From Serratia marcescens (GTDB lineage: Bacteria > Pseudomonadota > Gammaproteobacteria > Enterobacterales > Enterobacteriaceae): DNA of 64,000 nt. Both the position numbers and the translations under genes were made by a program. Within the stretch, counting starts at the first letter, position 1; the number at the start of each line of letters is the position of its first letter. Under the pieces are notes generated by a model. The model was not told where the DNA came from. It saw only the letters and a list, made by a program, of their open reading frames with translations, and did no database searches. Below are positions 19,434 through 29,065 of this stretch, piece by piece. The stretch covers positions 3,596,001 through 3,660,000 of the forward strand of contig NZ_VFMJ01000001.1 of the NCBI RefSeq assembly GCF_006715005.1, in the 5' to 3' direction.

Positions 19434-20225
19434 ATGCCAGTTTTCTCCATTGTGGCTTTGATGGCCTACCTGCTCAGCCTTGGACTGATCATTCCCAGCT
19501 TGTTGCGGAAGAACAGCGCATACCGTCGACTGGCCCTCGTCTCGGCGGTGGTGGCGCTGATTTGCCACGCCATCGCGCTGCAGCAGCGCATCTTTGACGT
19601 CAGCGCCGGGCAGAATCTCAGCCTGCTGAACATTGGTTCCATCGTCAGCCTGATCATCTGCTCGGTGATGACCTTCGTCGCCTCGCGCGATCGCGGCTGG
19701 TTCCTGCTGCCGATCGTCTACAGCTTTGCGATGATCAACCTGGCCTTCGCCAGCTTTATGCCCGGCGAGTTCATTACTCACCTGGAAGCCAGCCCGGAAT
19801 TGATGGTGCATATCGGCCTGGCGCTATTCTCTTACGCCACCCTGATCATCGCCGCGCTCTACGCCTTGCAGCTCGCCTGGCTCGACTACCTGTTGAAAAA
19901 CAAGAAGCTGACCTTCAGCGCCGACATGCCGCCGCTGATGAGCATCGAGCGCAAGATGTTCCATATCACCCAGATCGGCGTGGTGCTGCTGACGCTCACC
20001 CTGTGCACCGGCCTGCTGTACATGGATAATCTGTTCAGCAAAGAGAACGTGCACAAAGCCGTGCTGTCGATCATGGCTTGGTTCGTGTATATCGTGCTGT
20101 TGTGGGGCCATTACCATGAAGGCTGGCGCGGCCGCCGCGTCGTCTGGTTCAGCTTCGCCGGCGCCTTCCTGCTGACGCTCGCCTACTTCGGCAGCCGTCT
20201 GATTCAGCAGGTGATGGTGCGCTAA
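19434..20225 (+). CDS. ypjD: Inner membrane protein YpjD (CcsA/cytochrome c assembly-like)
   Basis: A 263-residue polytopic membrane protein closely matching E. coli YpjD. The cytochrome-c-assembly (CcsA-like) fold is suggested by many hydrophobic helices and the conserved HITQIGVVLLTLTLCTGLLY and WGHYHEGWRGRR. The start MPVFSIVALMAYLL was chosen by homology; the upstream in-frame extension is rejected. It precedes corB by 42 nt. The YpjD/CorB pair has been linked to magnesium/cobalt handling, but the role of YpjD is not settled. Confidence 0.92.
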   Translation: MPVFSIVALMAYLLSLGLIIPSLLRKNSAYRRLALVSAVVALICHAIALQQRIFDVSAGQNLSLLNIGSIVSLIICSVMTFVASRDRGWFLLPIVYSFAMINLAFASFMPGEFITHLEASPELMVHIGLALFSYATLIIAALYALQLAWLDYLLKNKKLTFSADMPPLMSIERKMFHITQIGVVLLTLTLCTGLLYMDNLFSKENVHKAVLSIMAWFVYIVLLWGHYHEGWRGRRVVWFSFAGAFLLTLAYFGSRLIQQVMVR

Positions 20226-20267
20226 GCCAGCCCGGCCCAATTCTCCCTCTCTATAAGGAATACTGCA

Positions 20268-21557
20268 TTGGAGCATGTGTCGACGGGGACCCTCATCATT
20301 ATCCTGGTGATCATGATCGTGGTCTCCGCTTACTTCTCCGCTTCCGAAACCGGCATGATGACGCTCAACCGTTATCGTCTGCGTCACCTGTCCAAACAGG
20401 GCAACCGCTCGGCGCGTCGGGTGGAGAAGCTGCTGCAAAAACCGGATCGGCTGATCGGCCTGGTGCTGATCGGCAACAACCTGGTCAACATCCTCGCCTC
20501 GGCGCTGGCGACCATCGTCGGCATGCGGCTGTATGGCGATCTCGGCGTGGCGATCGCGACCGGCATACTGACCTTCGCCGTGCTGCTGTTCGCCGAAGTG
20601 CTGCCAAAGACCTTCGCCGCCCTCTATCCGGAACGTATTGCCTTCCCCAGCAGCGTCCTGCTGGCCCCATTGCAAAAGGTGATGTTCCCGCTGGTCTGGC
20701 TGCTCAACGGCATCACCAGCCTGACCTTGCGCCTGTTCGGCATCCGCACCAACGTGCGCATCAGCGACGCCGTCAGCAAGGATGAGCTGCGCACCATCGT
20801 GCGCGAATCCCAGTCGCAAATCTCCCGCCGCAATCAGGACATGCTGATCTCGGTGCTGGACCTGGAAAAGGTGACGGTTAACGACATCATGGTGCCGCGC
20901 ACCGAGATCGTCGGCATCGACGTCAACGACGACTGGAAGTCGATCATGCGCCAGCTGACCCACTCGCCGCACGGCCGCATCGTGCTGTATCGCAGCTCGC
21001 TGGACGACGCGATCGGCATGCTGCGCGTGCGCGAAGCCTATCGCCTGATGACCGAGAAAAAAGAGTTCAACAAAGAGAACCTGCTGCGCGCCGCCGATGA
21101 AATCTACTTCGTGCCGGAAGGCACGCCGCTCAACGTGCAGCTGGTGAAGTTCCAGCGCAACAAGGAGAAGGTCGGCATCGTGGTCGACGAGTACGGCGAC
21201 ATTCAGGGCCTGGTCACGGTAGAAGACATTCTCGAAGAGATCGTCGGCGACTTCACCACCTCGATGTCACCCACGCTGGCGGAAGAGGTCACGCCGCAGA
21301 GCGACGGCTCGGTCTTGATCGACGGTACCGCCAACGTGCGCGAGCTGAACAAAGCCTTCAACTGGACCCTGCCTGCCAGCGAGGCCCGCACCGTCAACGG
21401 CATGCTGCTCGAAGAGCTGGAAGAGATCCCTGAAACCGGCACCCGGGTGCGTATCGGCCACTACGATATCGACATTCTCGACGTGCAGGGCAATATGATC
21501 AAACAGGTACGGGTCACGCCGATCACCTCGCTGCAGTCCAGCGTCGGCCATCACTGA
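20268..21557 (+). CDS. corB: CorB/CNNM-family transporter-associated protein (YfjD)
   Basis: A 429-residue membrane protein related to CorC and CNNM magnesium transporters. The order is a DUF21 membrane domain with helices (about 5-140), a CBS pair (about 195-330, including DIMVPRTEIVGIDV and VDEYGDIQGLVTVEDILEEI) and a CorC_HlyC domain (about 345-420). Translation starts at TTG (20268) with AAGGAA upstream; the E. coli orthologue, as I recall, also starts MEH from TTG. It is probably cotranscribed with ypjD and ends in a strong terminator. Confidence 0.93.
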   Translation: MEHVSTGTLIIILVIMIVVSAYFSASETGMMTLNRYRLRHLSKQGNRSARRVEKLLQKPDRLIGLVLIGNNLVNILASALATIVGMRLYGDLGVAIATGILTFAVLLFAEVLPKTFAALYPERIAFPSSVLLAPLQKVMFPLVWLLNGITSLTLRLFGIRTNVRISDAVSKDELRTIVRESQSQISRRNQDMLISVLDLEKVTVNDIMVPRTEIVGIDVNDDWKSIMRQLTHSPHGRIVLYRSSLDDAIGMLRVREAYRLMTEKKEFNKENLLRAADEIYFVPEGTPLNVQLVKFQRNKEKVGIVVDEYGDIQGLVTVEDILEEIVGDFTTSMSPTLAEEVTPQSDGSVLIDGTANVRELNKAFNWTLPASEARTVNGMLLEELEEIPETGTRVRIGHYDIDILDVQGNMIKQVRVTPITSLQSSVGHH

Positions 21558-21573
21558 CCGCCGGTCAGAAAGT

Positions 21574-21603
21574 AAAAAAGACGCGAAATCGCGTCTTTTT
21601 TTA
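21574..21603 (+). terminator. Bidirectional terminator between corB and luxS
   Basis: AAAAAGACGCGA and TCGCGTCTTTTT form a long stem with A and T runs on both sides, suited to both convergent genes. Confidence 0.92.
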
Positions 21604-21623
21604 TCTCTGCGGGAAACTCGCGG

Positions 21624-22139
21624 CTAGATATGCAGTTCCTGCAGCTTCTCTTTCGGCAGCGCCAGCTCGTCGTTGTGGTTAACCACCACGTCGTTATCCA
21701 GGATGTGCTTGGCGATCTCCTGCGCTTCTTCCAGCGAGTGCATATGGTAAGTGCCGCACTGGTATTCGTTCAGCTCAGGGATTTTGCGCTGGTCAGTCAC
21801 TTTCAGCACGTCGGCCATCGCCGCTTTCCACGCATCGGCTACGCGCTGTTCTTCCGGCACGCCGATCAGGCTCATGTAGAAACCGGTACGACAGCCCATC
21901 GGGGAGATGTCGATAATCTCCACCCCCTGGCCGTTCAGGTGGTCACGCATAAAGCCGGCGAACAGGTGCTCCAGCGTGTGAATGCCGCGCTCAGGCATCA
22001 CTTCCAGGTTCGGGCGGCAAAAGCGCAGATCAAACACCGTGATGGTATCGCCATGAGGCGTTTTCATGGTTTTCGCAACGCGGACAGCCGGGGCTGCCAT
22101 ACGGGTATGATCGACGGTAAAGCTATCCAGCAATGGCAT
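21624..22139 (-). CDS. luxS: S-ribosylhomocysteine lyase LuxS
   Basis: Cleaves S-ribosylhomocysteine to homocysteine and DPD, the precursor of autoinducer-2, in the activated methyl cycle. The 171 residues equal E. coli. The metal ligands are in HTLEH and QCGTYH, and the catalytic cysteine is in MGCRTGFY. The start [14 protein letters not shown] was chosen by homology. An in-frame extension runs antisense through micA. The gene lies 166 nt after gshA, and that spacer encodes MicA on the opposite strand. Confidence 0.97.
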   Translation of the reverse strand: MPLLDSFTVDHTRMAAPAVRVAKTMKTPHGDTITVFDLRFCRPNLEVMPERGIHTLEHLFAGFMRDHLNGQGVEIIDISPMGCRTGFYMSLIGVPEEQRVADAWKAAMADVLKVTDQRKIPELNEYQCGTYHMHSLEEAQEIAKHILDNDVVVNHNDELALPKEKLQELHI

Positions 22140-22192
22140 TTCGCTACCTCCTCGTAAAAGAGCATTTATTTCGAAACTTTTTTTCCTAACCG

Positions 22193-22221
22193 GGAAACCT
22201 TTTCCAACCCTGCGAGTCTGA
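22193..22221 (+). promoter_or_regulatory. Sigma-E promoter of micA
   Basis: GGAAACC (22193-22199) and TCTGA (22217-22221) are 17 bp apart, close to the sigma-E pattern GGAACTT-N16-17-TCTGA. The +1 G at 22228 follows at the right distance. MicA is a known sigma-E target in E. coli. Confidence 0.75.
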
Positions 22222-22227
22222 GTATGT

Positions 22228-22300
22228 GAAAGACGCGCATTTGTTATCATCATCCCTGTCATCAGAGATGCATATTTGGCCACATTGATGTGGCCTTTTT
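22228..22300 (+). ncRNA. micA: MicA (SraD) small RNA
   Basis: Hfq-dependent antisense sRNA that represses ompA and other outer membrane protein mRNAs under envelope stress. The 5' part GAAAGACGCGCATTTGTTAT and the following ATCATCCCTG match E. coli MicA as I remember it. The 3' end is a GGCCACAT/ATGTGGCC terminator with T5. The loop and stem bases differ from E. coli while pairing is kept. The position, on the strand opposite luxS and gshA in their spacer, is also conserved. Confidence 0.93.
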
Positions 22301-22305
22301 CTTTT

Positions 22306-23868
22306 TCAGCTTCCGCCGTTTTGCTTCAGGAACGCTTCAAAGCTTAGCGTATCATTGGCTTCTATGTCGCGTTGGCGCTGCCACGAGGCTTCCCGCTCTT
22401 TATCCAGCTCGGATTCGTTCAGGATTTCCAACGGTTCTTCCAGCAACGTCTGGCGATACTGCTCCGCCAGCTGCAGACCGACGCGCCCGGTGCCTTCCGC
22501 CTTCATCGCCTTCAGAATGCGCGCGGAGAAGGTCAGCTCAGGATCGTCGAACGCGGCGACCAGCTCATCGCACACCTGCTGGTATTGACGATTGCCGGCT
22601 TCGCCGTCCAACACTTCCGCCACCCGCCGCAGATCGGCGAACAGCGCCTTACCCACTTTTTCCAGCGGTTCATGGCTGGCGCCACAGCCGATGCCGATGG
22701 TCTGGCCCGGCTTACGCCCTTCCAGAATCACCCGGTTCCAGTTCTTGCGCGTGCACAGCAGTTCATCGCTGCTCATCTCCGGCGCATCAGCCAGAGCGCA
22801 CCATACCAGGAACAGATCCAGGAAACGCGCCTGCACCGCGTCCACGCCGATCGGCGAGAACGGGTTGATATCCAGCGAACGCACTTCGATGTATTCGATA
22901 CCGCCACGCAGCAGCGCGTCCGACGGCGTCTCGCCGCTTTGGGTCACGCGCTTCGGTCGGATCGGCGCATACAGCTCGTTCTCGATTTGCAGCACGTTGC
23001 TGTTCAGTTGCAGGTAGCGATCGCCCTCTTTCACGCCCAGCTTGGCGAACTCTTCGGAAGGCGTCGCGATCGCCCGCTTCAGACCGGCCACATAGCTGTG
23101 TAAATCGTTGAAGGTGATGCCCAAATTGCTCTGCGACTTGTTGGTGTAACCCAGGTCGCTCAGACGCAGCGAGGTGGCGTACGGCAGGTAGCACATCCCC
23201 TGCTCGGTGCGCTCGAACGGCAGATTGGTCTCGCGCCCTTTGAGGAACGAAGAACAAATGGCCGGCGATGCGCCGAACAGAAAGGGGATCACCCAGCCGA
23301 AGCGATAATAGTTGCGGATCAGGCGGAAATACCCCGCCGAGATCTGCTCTTTACCACTTTCCGCGTCCTGTACGCCGGCCCAGGCCTGCCAAAACTCCAG
23401 CGGCAGCGAGAAGTTGTAGTGCACGCCGGAAATGGTCTGCATTAGCGCGCCGTAGCGATTCTTCAGCCCTTCGCGGTACAGCGTCTTCATGCGGCCGATG
23501 TTCGACGAACCGAACTGCGCCAGCTCGATATCCTGCTCGGCTTCGATAAAGCACGGCATGCTGAGCGGCCACATGCGCTCATCGCCGATATTGCGCGCCA
23601 CGTAACGATGAATATCACGCAGGAACGTTAGCAGGTGGTCGATATTGTCATCAACCGGCGTAATGAACTCTAACAGCGCTTCGGCGAAATCCGTGGTGAT
23701 CCAGTGGTGCGTCAATGCCGCGCCCAACTTTTCCGGATGCCCGGTGGTCGCCAAGGTGCCGTTCGGCGTGACCCGCAGCGTTTCACGCTCAATGCCGCGA
23801 CGAATACCTTTTAATGCCTGGGGATGGGCTTCCAACCAAGAAAGCGCCTGTGATACGTCCGGGATCAA
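22306..23868 (-). CDS. gshA: Glutamate-cysteine ligase GshA
   Basis: First step of glutathione synthesis, joining glutamate and cysteine with ATP. It has 520 residues, close to E. coli (518). The family start [13 protein letters not shown] is read from a TTG codon with GGGAGG upstream, as in E. coli gshA. Conserved segments include [30 protein letters not shown] and [11 protein letters not shown]. It follows yqaA by 82 nt on the same strand. Confidence 0.97.
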   Translation of the reverse strand: MIPDVSQALSWLEAHPQALKGIRRGIERETLRVTPNGTLATTGHPEKLGAALTHHWITTDFAEALLEFITPVDDNIDHLLTFLRDIHRYVARNIGDERMWPLSMPCFIEAEQDIELAQFGSSNIGRMKTLYREGLKNRYGALMQTISGVHYNFSLPLEFWQAWAGVQDAESGKEQISAGYFRLIRNYYRFGWVIPFLFGASPAICSSFLKGRETNLPFERTEQGMCYLPYATSLRLSDLGYTNKSQSNLGITFNDLHSYVAGLKRAIATPSEEFAKLGVKEGDRYLQLNSNVLQIENELYAPIRPKRVTQSGETPSDALLRGGIEYIEVRSLDINPFSPIGVDAVQARFLDLFLVWCALADAPEMSSDELLCTRKNWNRVILEGRKPGQTIGIGCGASHEPLEKVGKALFADLRRVAEVLDGEAGNRQYQQVCDELVAAFDDPELTFSARILKAMKAEGTGRVGLQLAEQYRQTLLEEPLEILNESELDKEREASWQRQRDIEANDTLSFEAFLKQNGGS

Positions 23869-23950
23869 ATTGACCTCCCGCTTCTAAAAACAATAACTCG
23901 TAAGCATACTGAATCCGCACCCGAGAGAATATTGAGTTATATTCACTTGG

Positions 23951-24379
23951 TTACTGCCACCAGGCGATGCCCTGTACCGTTATCATAGCCAAAACGATGT
24001 AACGCAGCGCTTTTCCGATACACAGAAACAGCGCGACAGAGCCCCAGGGCATGCGCAGCCAACCTGCCAACACGCACAACAAATCGCCCACCACCGGCAC
24101 CCAGCTGAGCAGCAGCGCAGCCGGGCCGAAGCGTTGCAGCCACCCGAGCGCCGTTGCCAGCCCCCGCTGTGGTTTCAACGCCGGTAACAGGCGCCCGATA
24201 ATGACATTGGTCAAGCCACCCAGCGTGTTGCCCAAGGTCGCGGCCAATACCAGCAACTCCGGCGAGACGCGACTCTGGGTCAGCAAGGCGACCAGAACGA
24301 TTTCTGAATTTCCCGGCAGCAGCGTCGCACTGAGGAAGCTACTGCCAAATAACGATATTACGGCTAGCGTACTACTCAC
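23951..24379 (-). CDS. yqaA: VTT/DedA-like inner membrane protein YqaA
   Basis: A 142-residue membrane protein of the SNARE-associated/VTT family, the same length as E. coli YqaA. It has several hydrophobic helices and the motif LLPGNSEIVLVALL near the N-terminus. The function is unknown; related DedA proteins affect lipid or proton balance. The start ATG overlaps the yqaB stop by 4 nt (ATGA), so the two are translationally coupled. Confidence 0.92.
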   Translation of the reverse strand: MSSTLAVISLFGSSFLSATLLPGNSEIVLVALLTQSRVSPELLVLAATLGNTLGGLTNVIIGRLLPALKPQRGLATALGWLQRFGPAALLLSWVPVVGDLLCVLAGWLRMPWGSVALFLCIGKALRYIVLAMITVQGIAWWQ

Positions 24380-24942
24380 AGCGTGCGGACGTCTACCACA
24401 GCCATACCGGCACTTTTCGCCGCCTGAATGCCAAACTCGGCATCTTCAAACACCACGCATTTTTCCGGCGGCACGCCGATCAGTTCGGCACAGCGCAAGA
24501 AGGTGTCTGGCTCCGGTTTATGGCGCTGTACATCGTCCGCACCGACGATCGCATCGAAGCAGTTGAACAGGCCGAGATGACGCAGCAGCATTTCCGCCAT
24601 GCGGTGCTCGCTGCCGGTACCGACCGCCATCGGACGGCGGCCGTGATAGGACTTCACCACCTCGATCAGCGGCAAGGGACGCACGCTATCCAGCAGCATC
24701 GCTTCCACCGCGCGGGTTTTCTCCGCCGCCAGGTGATGGGGATCGAGGTCGGCCTGATGGCTGGCAATAATCGCCTGCGCGATACGCCAGGTCGGTGAAC
24801 CGCTCAGCGCCACCATGGCCGCTTCATCAAACGTCATGCCATAACGAGACAGCACTTCATGCCACGCTTTACGGTGCGTTGGCTCGGTGTCCAGAATCGT
24901 GCCGTCCATGTCGAAAATAAGACCCTGATAGCGGTCGTACAT
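24376..24942 (-). CDS. yqaB: HAD-family sugar phosphatase YqaB
   Basis: A 188-residue HAD phosphatase; E. coli YqaB acts on fructose-1-phosphate and 6-phosphogluconate. HAD motifs are visible: FDMDGTILDTEP near the N-terminus (nucleophile and acid/base aspartates), GTGSEH (motif II), KPEPDTF with its lysine (motif III) and FEDAEFG (motif IV). It is first in yqaB-yqaA-gshA. Confidence 0.93.
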   Translation of the reverse strand: MYDRYQGLIFDMDGTILDTEPTHRKAWHEVLSRYGMTFDEAAMVALSGSPTWRIAQAIIASHQADLDPHHLAAEKTRAVEAMLLDSVRPLPLIEVVKSYHGRRPMAVGTGSEHRMAEMLLRHLGLFNCFDAIVGADDVQRHKPEPDTFLRCAELIGVPPEKCVVFEDAEFGIQAAKSAGMAVVDVRTL

Positions 24943-25087
24943 CGTTACTCCATGATCGTTGAGGAAAGAAAACTACTTTAGCGTAAAGCCGATGGGTTGT
25001 CGCTGACTGCGTCATAGCGGAATGTGCTGTGCCTAATCGGGCACAAAGGGGAAAGAGGGGGGAGATGGATAAAGGTTGAAAAGCGAA

Positions 25088-25107
25088 AAACCCGCCGAAG
25101 CGGGTTT
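25088..25107 (-). terminator. Terminator of the tRNA-Ser/Arg operon
   Basis: An AAACCCGC/GCGGGTTT stem with loop CGAA. On the minus strand it follows the last tRNA-Arg by 8 nt and is followed by TTCGCTTTTC. Confidence 0.85.
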
Positions 25108-25115
25108 CTCTTAGA

Positions 25116-25192
25116 TGGTGCATCCAGGAGGATTCGAACCTCCGACCGCTCGGTTCGTAGCCGAGTACTCTATCCAGCTGAGCTATGGATGC
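25116..25192 (-). tRNA. tRNA-Arg (ACG), copy 3 in transcription order
   Basis: A 77-nt gene starting GCATCCATAGCTCAGCTGG with anticodon ACG (A34 becomes inosine) and encoded CCA. It is identical to the copies at 25246 and 25384, and corresponds to the argV/Y/Z/Q group of E. coli. Confidence 0.97.
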
Positions 25193-25245
25193 ATGTCTAT
25201 TTTTTACTGCTTGCCTGCTTCACTAACGAAGCATGACGGAAAGAA

Positions 25246-25322
25246 TGGTGCATCCAGGAGGATTCGAACCTCCGACCGCTCGGTTCGTAGCCGAGTACTC
25301 TATCCAGCTGAGCTATGGATGC
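25246..25322 (-). tRNA. tRNA-Arg (ACG), copy 2
   Basis: Identical over all 77 nt to the copies on either side, while the spacers differ in sequence and length (53 and 61 nt). CCA is encoded. Confidence 0.97.
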
Positions 25323-25383
25323 ACAGGAATTCTTTTTTGATACCGTATGGTATGTTGTTACTACCCCACCATACTGCAAAATA

Positions 25384-25460
25384 TGGTGCATCCAGGAGGA
25401 TTCGAACCTCCGACCGCTCGGTTCGTAGCCGAGTACTCTATCCAGCTGAGCTATGGATGC
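25384..25460 (-). tRNA. tRNA-Arg (ACG), copy 1
   Basis: The same 77-nt sequence. It starts 3 nt after tRNA-Ser on the minus strand, so the two must be separated by precise cleavage of the precursor. Confidence 0.97.
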
Positions 25461-25463
25461 AAA

Positions 25464-25556
25464 TGGCGGTGAGGCGGGGATTCGAACCCCGGATGCAGCT
25501 TTTGACCGCATACTCCCTTAGCAGGGGAGCGCCTTCAGCCTCTCGGCCACCTCACC
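25464..25556 (-). tRNA. serV: tRNA-Ser (GCU)
   Basis: A 93-nt class II tRNA starting GGTGAGGTGGCCGAGAGG, with a long variable arm, anticodon GCT and encoded CCA. It is first in the tRNA operon, matching E. coli serV between csrA and the argV group. Confidence 0.96.
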
Positions 25557-25866
25557 ATACGCTTCTTTCGAATTGTGCCTAACTTGCTTTAGAGAAGCTC
25601 ATCGGCACTGCGTGGCGCACATATTACTTTCTCCGACTTTTAAGTCAAACAATTTTTCCCAACTCATGCGCGTTTGCACAATTCGCACCCAACATGGGCG
25701 ATTTCACGGCAAAAAGGGCGTTTTATCAACAGGCAACCGCAGCATCTGTAGCAACAAAGCAGGGAACTAACCGGGAAAATAATCACGAAAAAGAGAGGGG
25801 AGAACGAAAGAAGTGGGTAAAACGATGCAGTAGCGTCTCGTCTGGCAACGAGACGCTGCTTCGGAA
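25557..25866 (-). promoter_or_regulatory. Spacer between csrA and serV (310 nt), with tRNA promoter
   Basis: On the minus strand -35 TTGACT (25643-25648), a 16-bp spacer and -10 TAATAT (25621-25626) are followed by GTGCGCC, a strong stringent-type promoter for the tRNA operon. A 10-bp AGCGTCTCGT/ACGAGACGCT hairpin at 25832-25857 follows csrA and probably ends its transcript. I see no gene in the rest. Confidence 0.78.
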
Positions 25867-26052
25867 TCAGTAAGTCGTCTGCTGAGACTTCTCTGCCTGA
25901 ATGCGCTGATAGATTTCTTCACGGTGAACCGAAACCTCTTTGGGGGCGTTCACACCAATACGCACCTGGTTGCCTTTTACCCCTAGCACAGTGACCGTAA
26001 CCTCATCGCCAATCATGAGGGTTTCACCAACTCGACGAGTCAGAATTAACAT
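25867..26052 (-). CDS. csrA: Carbon storage regulator CsrA
   Basis: A 61-residue RNA-binding dimer that blocks or stabilises mRNAs at GGA motifs and governs glycogen, biofilm and motility. It begins [20 protein letters not shown] and has the conserved [29 protein letters not shown] core with slight variation. It lies between alaS and serV, as in E. coli. Confidence 0.98.
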   Translation of the reverse strand: MLILTRRVGETLMIGDEVTVTVLGVKGNQVRIGVNAPKEVSVHREEIYQRIQAEKSQQTTY

Positions 26053-26250
26053 TCTTTGCTCCTTGAAAGATTAAAAGAGTCGGGTCTCTCAGTTTCCCCG
26101 TCATTATCCATCATATGTGGTGAAAACGTAAGCCGCGCAACCCACAATAAGTGTAAGCAGACTTGGTCCCACCTCAGATAATGGTAAGTTTAGCCGACCT
26201 GAAAAACTTTGTTCCCGCAATTGTAACTAAATTGTGTTAGCACAGTATGA

Positions 26251-26283
26251 AAACGCCATAATCAACAAAGTATTATGGCGTTT
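26251..26283 (-). terminator. alaS intrinsic terminator
   Basis: AAACGCCATAAT and ATTATGGCGTTT form a 12-bp stem with a 9-nt loop, ending in TTTT on the minus strand, 22 nt after alaS. Confidence 0.9.
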
Positions 26284-26304
26284 GTGCGTGCTATTTATTT
26301 ATGT

Positions 26305-28932
26305 TCACAGCTTCGAGGCCACCCAGGCTTCTACGCTGTTTAACGCCGCTGGCAGGGCGTTGATATCCGTCCCCCCCGCCATCGCCATATCCGGGCGACC
26401 ACCGCCCTTGCCGCCTACCTGCTGCGCCACGTTGCCGATCAACTCGCCGGCTTTCACGCGGTCAGTCAGATCCTTGGTCACGCCTGCAACCAGGCTGACT
26501 TTGTCATCAGCCGTCGTTGCCAACACGATGATGGCCGAACCCAATTGATTTTTCAGGTCATCCACCATGGTGCGCAGCATTTTGGCTTCGACATTGTCCA
26601 ACTGGCTGACCAACAGCTTCACGCCGTTAACCACTTTTGCCTGGCTGGACAACGACGCGCTTTCCTGCGCCGCCTGCTGATCTTTCAGCTGCTGCAGTTC
26701 TTTTTCCAGCGCGCGGGTGCGATCGAGCACCGAGCGCACTTTATCGCTCAGGGTGTTGCTGTCGCCCTTAACCAGCTGTGCAACGTCTTGCAACAAATCG
26801 CTTTGCTGGTGCAGCGTAGCGATAGCGCCTGCGCCGGTCACCGCTTCAATACGACGGATGCCCGCCGCGGTGCCCGACTCGCTCAGAATGCGGAACAGAC
26901 CGATATCACCAGTGCGGCTGGCATGAGTACCGCCACACAGCTCGGTGGAGAAGTCGCCCATGGTCAGTACGCGCACGTTGTCATCGTACTTCTCGCCGAA
27001 CAGCGCCATCGCGCCCTTCTCTTTGGCATCTTCCAACGCCATCAGCTCGGTCTGCACCGGCAGGTTACGACGCACCTGCTGGTTCACCAGATCTTCCACC
27101 GCACGGATTTGTTCCGGCTTCATCGCTTCAAAATGCGAGAAGTCGAAACGCAGATACTTGTCGTTAACCAGCGAGCCTTTCTGCGCGACGTGATCGCCCA
27201 ACGTTTGGCGCAGCGCAGCGTGTAGCAGGTGAGTCGCGGAGTGGTTCAGACGGATGCTGTTGCGGCGCTCAGCGTCGATCTGCGCATCTACGCGATCGTT
27301 CAGCTTCAGCGAGCCCTGCGCCAGCTTGCCTTGATGGCCGATAGCCTGACCGTATTTCTGGGTGTCGTTGACCACAAACTCTATGCCGGCGGCTTTCAGT
27401 ACACCTTTATCGCCGACCTGGCCGCCGGATTCACCGTAGAACGGCGTCTCATCCAATACCACCACCGCCTCTTCGCCGGCATTGATCTGATCGACCGGCT
27501 GGCCGTCGCGGAACAGCGCGATGACCATCGCCTGCTGCTCGTCGTGATCGTAGCCGTTGAACTGGCTGCTGCCATCCACGCGGATCAGGCTATTGTAGTC
27601 GGCGCCGAAGCCGCTGGATTCACGCGCGCGGCGGCGCTGCGCTTCCATCGCTTCTTCAAAGCCCGCTTCATCGACTTTCAGGCCACGCTCGCGGCAGACG
27701 TCAGCGGTCAGATCGACCGGAAAACCGTAGGTATCGTACAGACGGAAAGCGGTTTCGCCGTCCAGGGTATCGCCCTGCAGCTTGGCCAGCTCTTCGTCCA
27801 ACAGCGCCAGACCACGCTCCAGCGTGCGGGCAAACTGCTCTTCTTCGGTTTTCAGCACCTGCTCCACCAACGATTGCTGGCGTTTCAATTCGTCGGCGGC
27901 CGGGCCCATCACTTCAATCAGTGGTGCCACCAGCTTATAGAAGAAGGTGTCTTTCGCGCCCAGCATGTTGCCATGGCGGATCGCGCGGCGAATGATGCGG
28001 CGCAGCACATAGCCGCGGTTTTCGTTAGACGGGATCACGCCGTCCGACACCAGGAAGGCGCAGGAACGGATATGGTCGGCGATAACGCGCAGGGATTTGT
28101 TGTCCAGATCGGTCGCGCCGGTCACTTTTGCCACGGCGGCGATCAGGGTACGGAACAGATCGATTTCATAGTTGGAGTTCACATGCTGCAACACCGCCGC
28201 GATGCGCTCCAGACCCATACCGGTATCCACCGAAGGTTTCGGCAGCGGCAGCATAGTGCCATCGGACTGGCGGTTGAACTGCATGAAAACGATGTTCCAG
28301 ATCTCGATGTAGCGGTCGCCGTCTTCTTCCGGGCTGCCTGGAGGGCCGCCCCAGATGTGATCGCCGTGATCGTAGAAAATCTCGGTGCACGGGCCGCATG
28401 GGCCGGTGTCGCCCATCTGCCAGAAGTTATCGGAAGCGAAAGGCGCACCCTTGTTGTCGCCGATGCGGATAATACGCTCGGCCGGCACGCCGATTTGCTT
28501 CTGCCAGATGTCGAACGCTTCGTCATCGGTTTCATACACGGTGACCCACAGTCGCTCTTTCGGCAGGTTGAACCAGTTTTCACCGGTCAGCAGTTCCCAC
28601 GCGTAGCTGATCGCGTCGTGCTTGAAGTAATCGCCGAAGCTGAAGTTGCCCAGCATTTCAAAGAAGGTGTGGTGACGAGCGGTATAACCGACGTTTTCCA
28701 GGTCGTTATGCTTGCCGCCTGCGCGCACGCAGCGCTGCGAGGTGGTGGCACGGGAATAGGCGCGTTTGTCCAGCCCCAGGAAAACATCCTTAAATTGGTT
28801 CATGCCGGCATTGGTAAACAGCAATGTCGGATCATTGTTAGGCACCAGGGAGCTGCTCGCTACAACCTGATGACCCTTACTATGAAAGAAATCGAGAAAC
28901 GCTTGACGGATCTCAGCGGTGCTCTTGCTCAT
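26305..28932 (-). CDS. alaS: Alanyl-tRNA synthetase
   Basis: Charges tRNA-Ala and edits mischarged serine and glycine. It has 875 residues (E. coli 876). The class II catalytic domain starts [20 protein letters not shown]. The editing site shows [11 protein letters not shown] (HxxxH) and [11 protein letters not shown] (CxxxH). The glycine-rich C-Ala domain ends in [15 protein letters not shown]. The start at 28932 was chosen by homology over an upstream in-frame ATG. It stands between recX and csrA in the standard order. Confidence 0.98.
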   Translation of the reverse strand: MSKSTAEIRQAFLDFFHSKGHQVVASSSLVPNNDPTLLFTNAGMNQFKDVFLGLDKRAYSRATTSQRCVRAGGKHNDLENVGYTARHHTFFEMLGNFSFGDYFKHDAISYAWELLTGENWFNLPKERLWVTVYETDDEAFDIWQKQIGVPAERIIRIGDNKGAPFASDNFWQMGDTGPCGPCTEIFYDHGDHIWGGPPGSPEEDGDRYIEIWNIVFMQFNRQSDGTMLPLPKPSVDTGMGLERIAAVLQHVNSNYEIDLFRTLIAAVAKVTGATDLDNKSLRVIADHIRSCAFLVSDGVIPSNENRGYVLRRIIRRAIRHGNMLGAKDTFFYKLVAPLIEVMGPAADELKRQQSLVEQVLKTEEEQFARTLERGLALLDEELAKLQGDTLDGETAFRLYDTYGFPVDLTADVCRERGLKVDEAGFEEAMEAQRRRARESSGFGADYNSLIRVDGSSQFNGYDHDEQQAMVIALFRDGQPVDQINAGEEAVVVLDETPFYGESGGQVGDKGVLKAAGIEFVVNDTQKYGQAIGHQGKLAQGSLKLNDRVDAQIDAERRNSIRLNHSATHLLHAALRQTLGDHVAQKGSLVNDKYLRFDFSHFEAMKPEQIRAVEDLVNQQVRRNLPVQTELMALEDAKEKGAMALFGEKYDDNVRVLTMGDFSTELCGGTHASRTGDIGLFRILSESGTAAGIRRIEAVTGAGAIATLHQQSDLLQDVAQLVKGDSNTLSDKVRSVLDRTRALEKELQQLKDQQAAQESASLSSQAKVVNGVKLLVSQLDNVEAKMLRTMVDDLKNQLGSAIIVLATTADDKVSLVAGVTKDLTDRVKAGELIGNVAQQVGGKGGGRPDMAMAGGTDINALPAALNSVEAWVASKL

Positions 28933-29065
28933 AATTTTCCTGGAAAGGCTAGAATAACGACACGTGAGCCGGTGACGCGTCATCCCGACGATGACAACCA
29001 GCTCACGAACAAAAAGTGGGGATAAGATAAATTTTCTTCAGAGGGAAGTAAAACCCCGTGTGCGC

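Noticed and set aside
25115-25582. A repetitive 155-codon frame across the tRNA-Arg and tRNA-Ser genes
   Set aside because: It is a translation of tRNA genes; the repeated peptide simply reflects the three identical copies.
27229-29025. A 598-codon plus-strand frame under alaS
   Set aside because: Antisense to alaS, whose protein is a clear full-length match.
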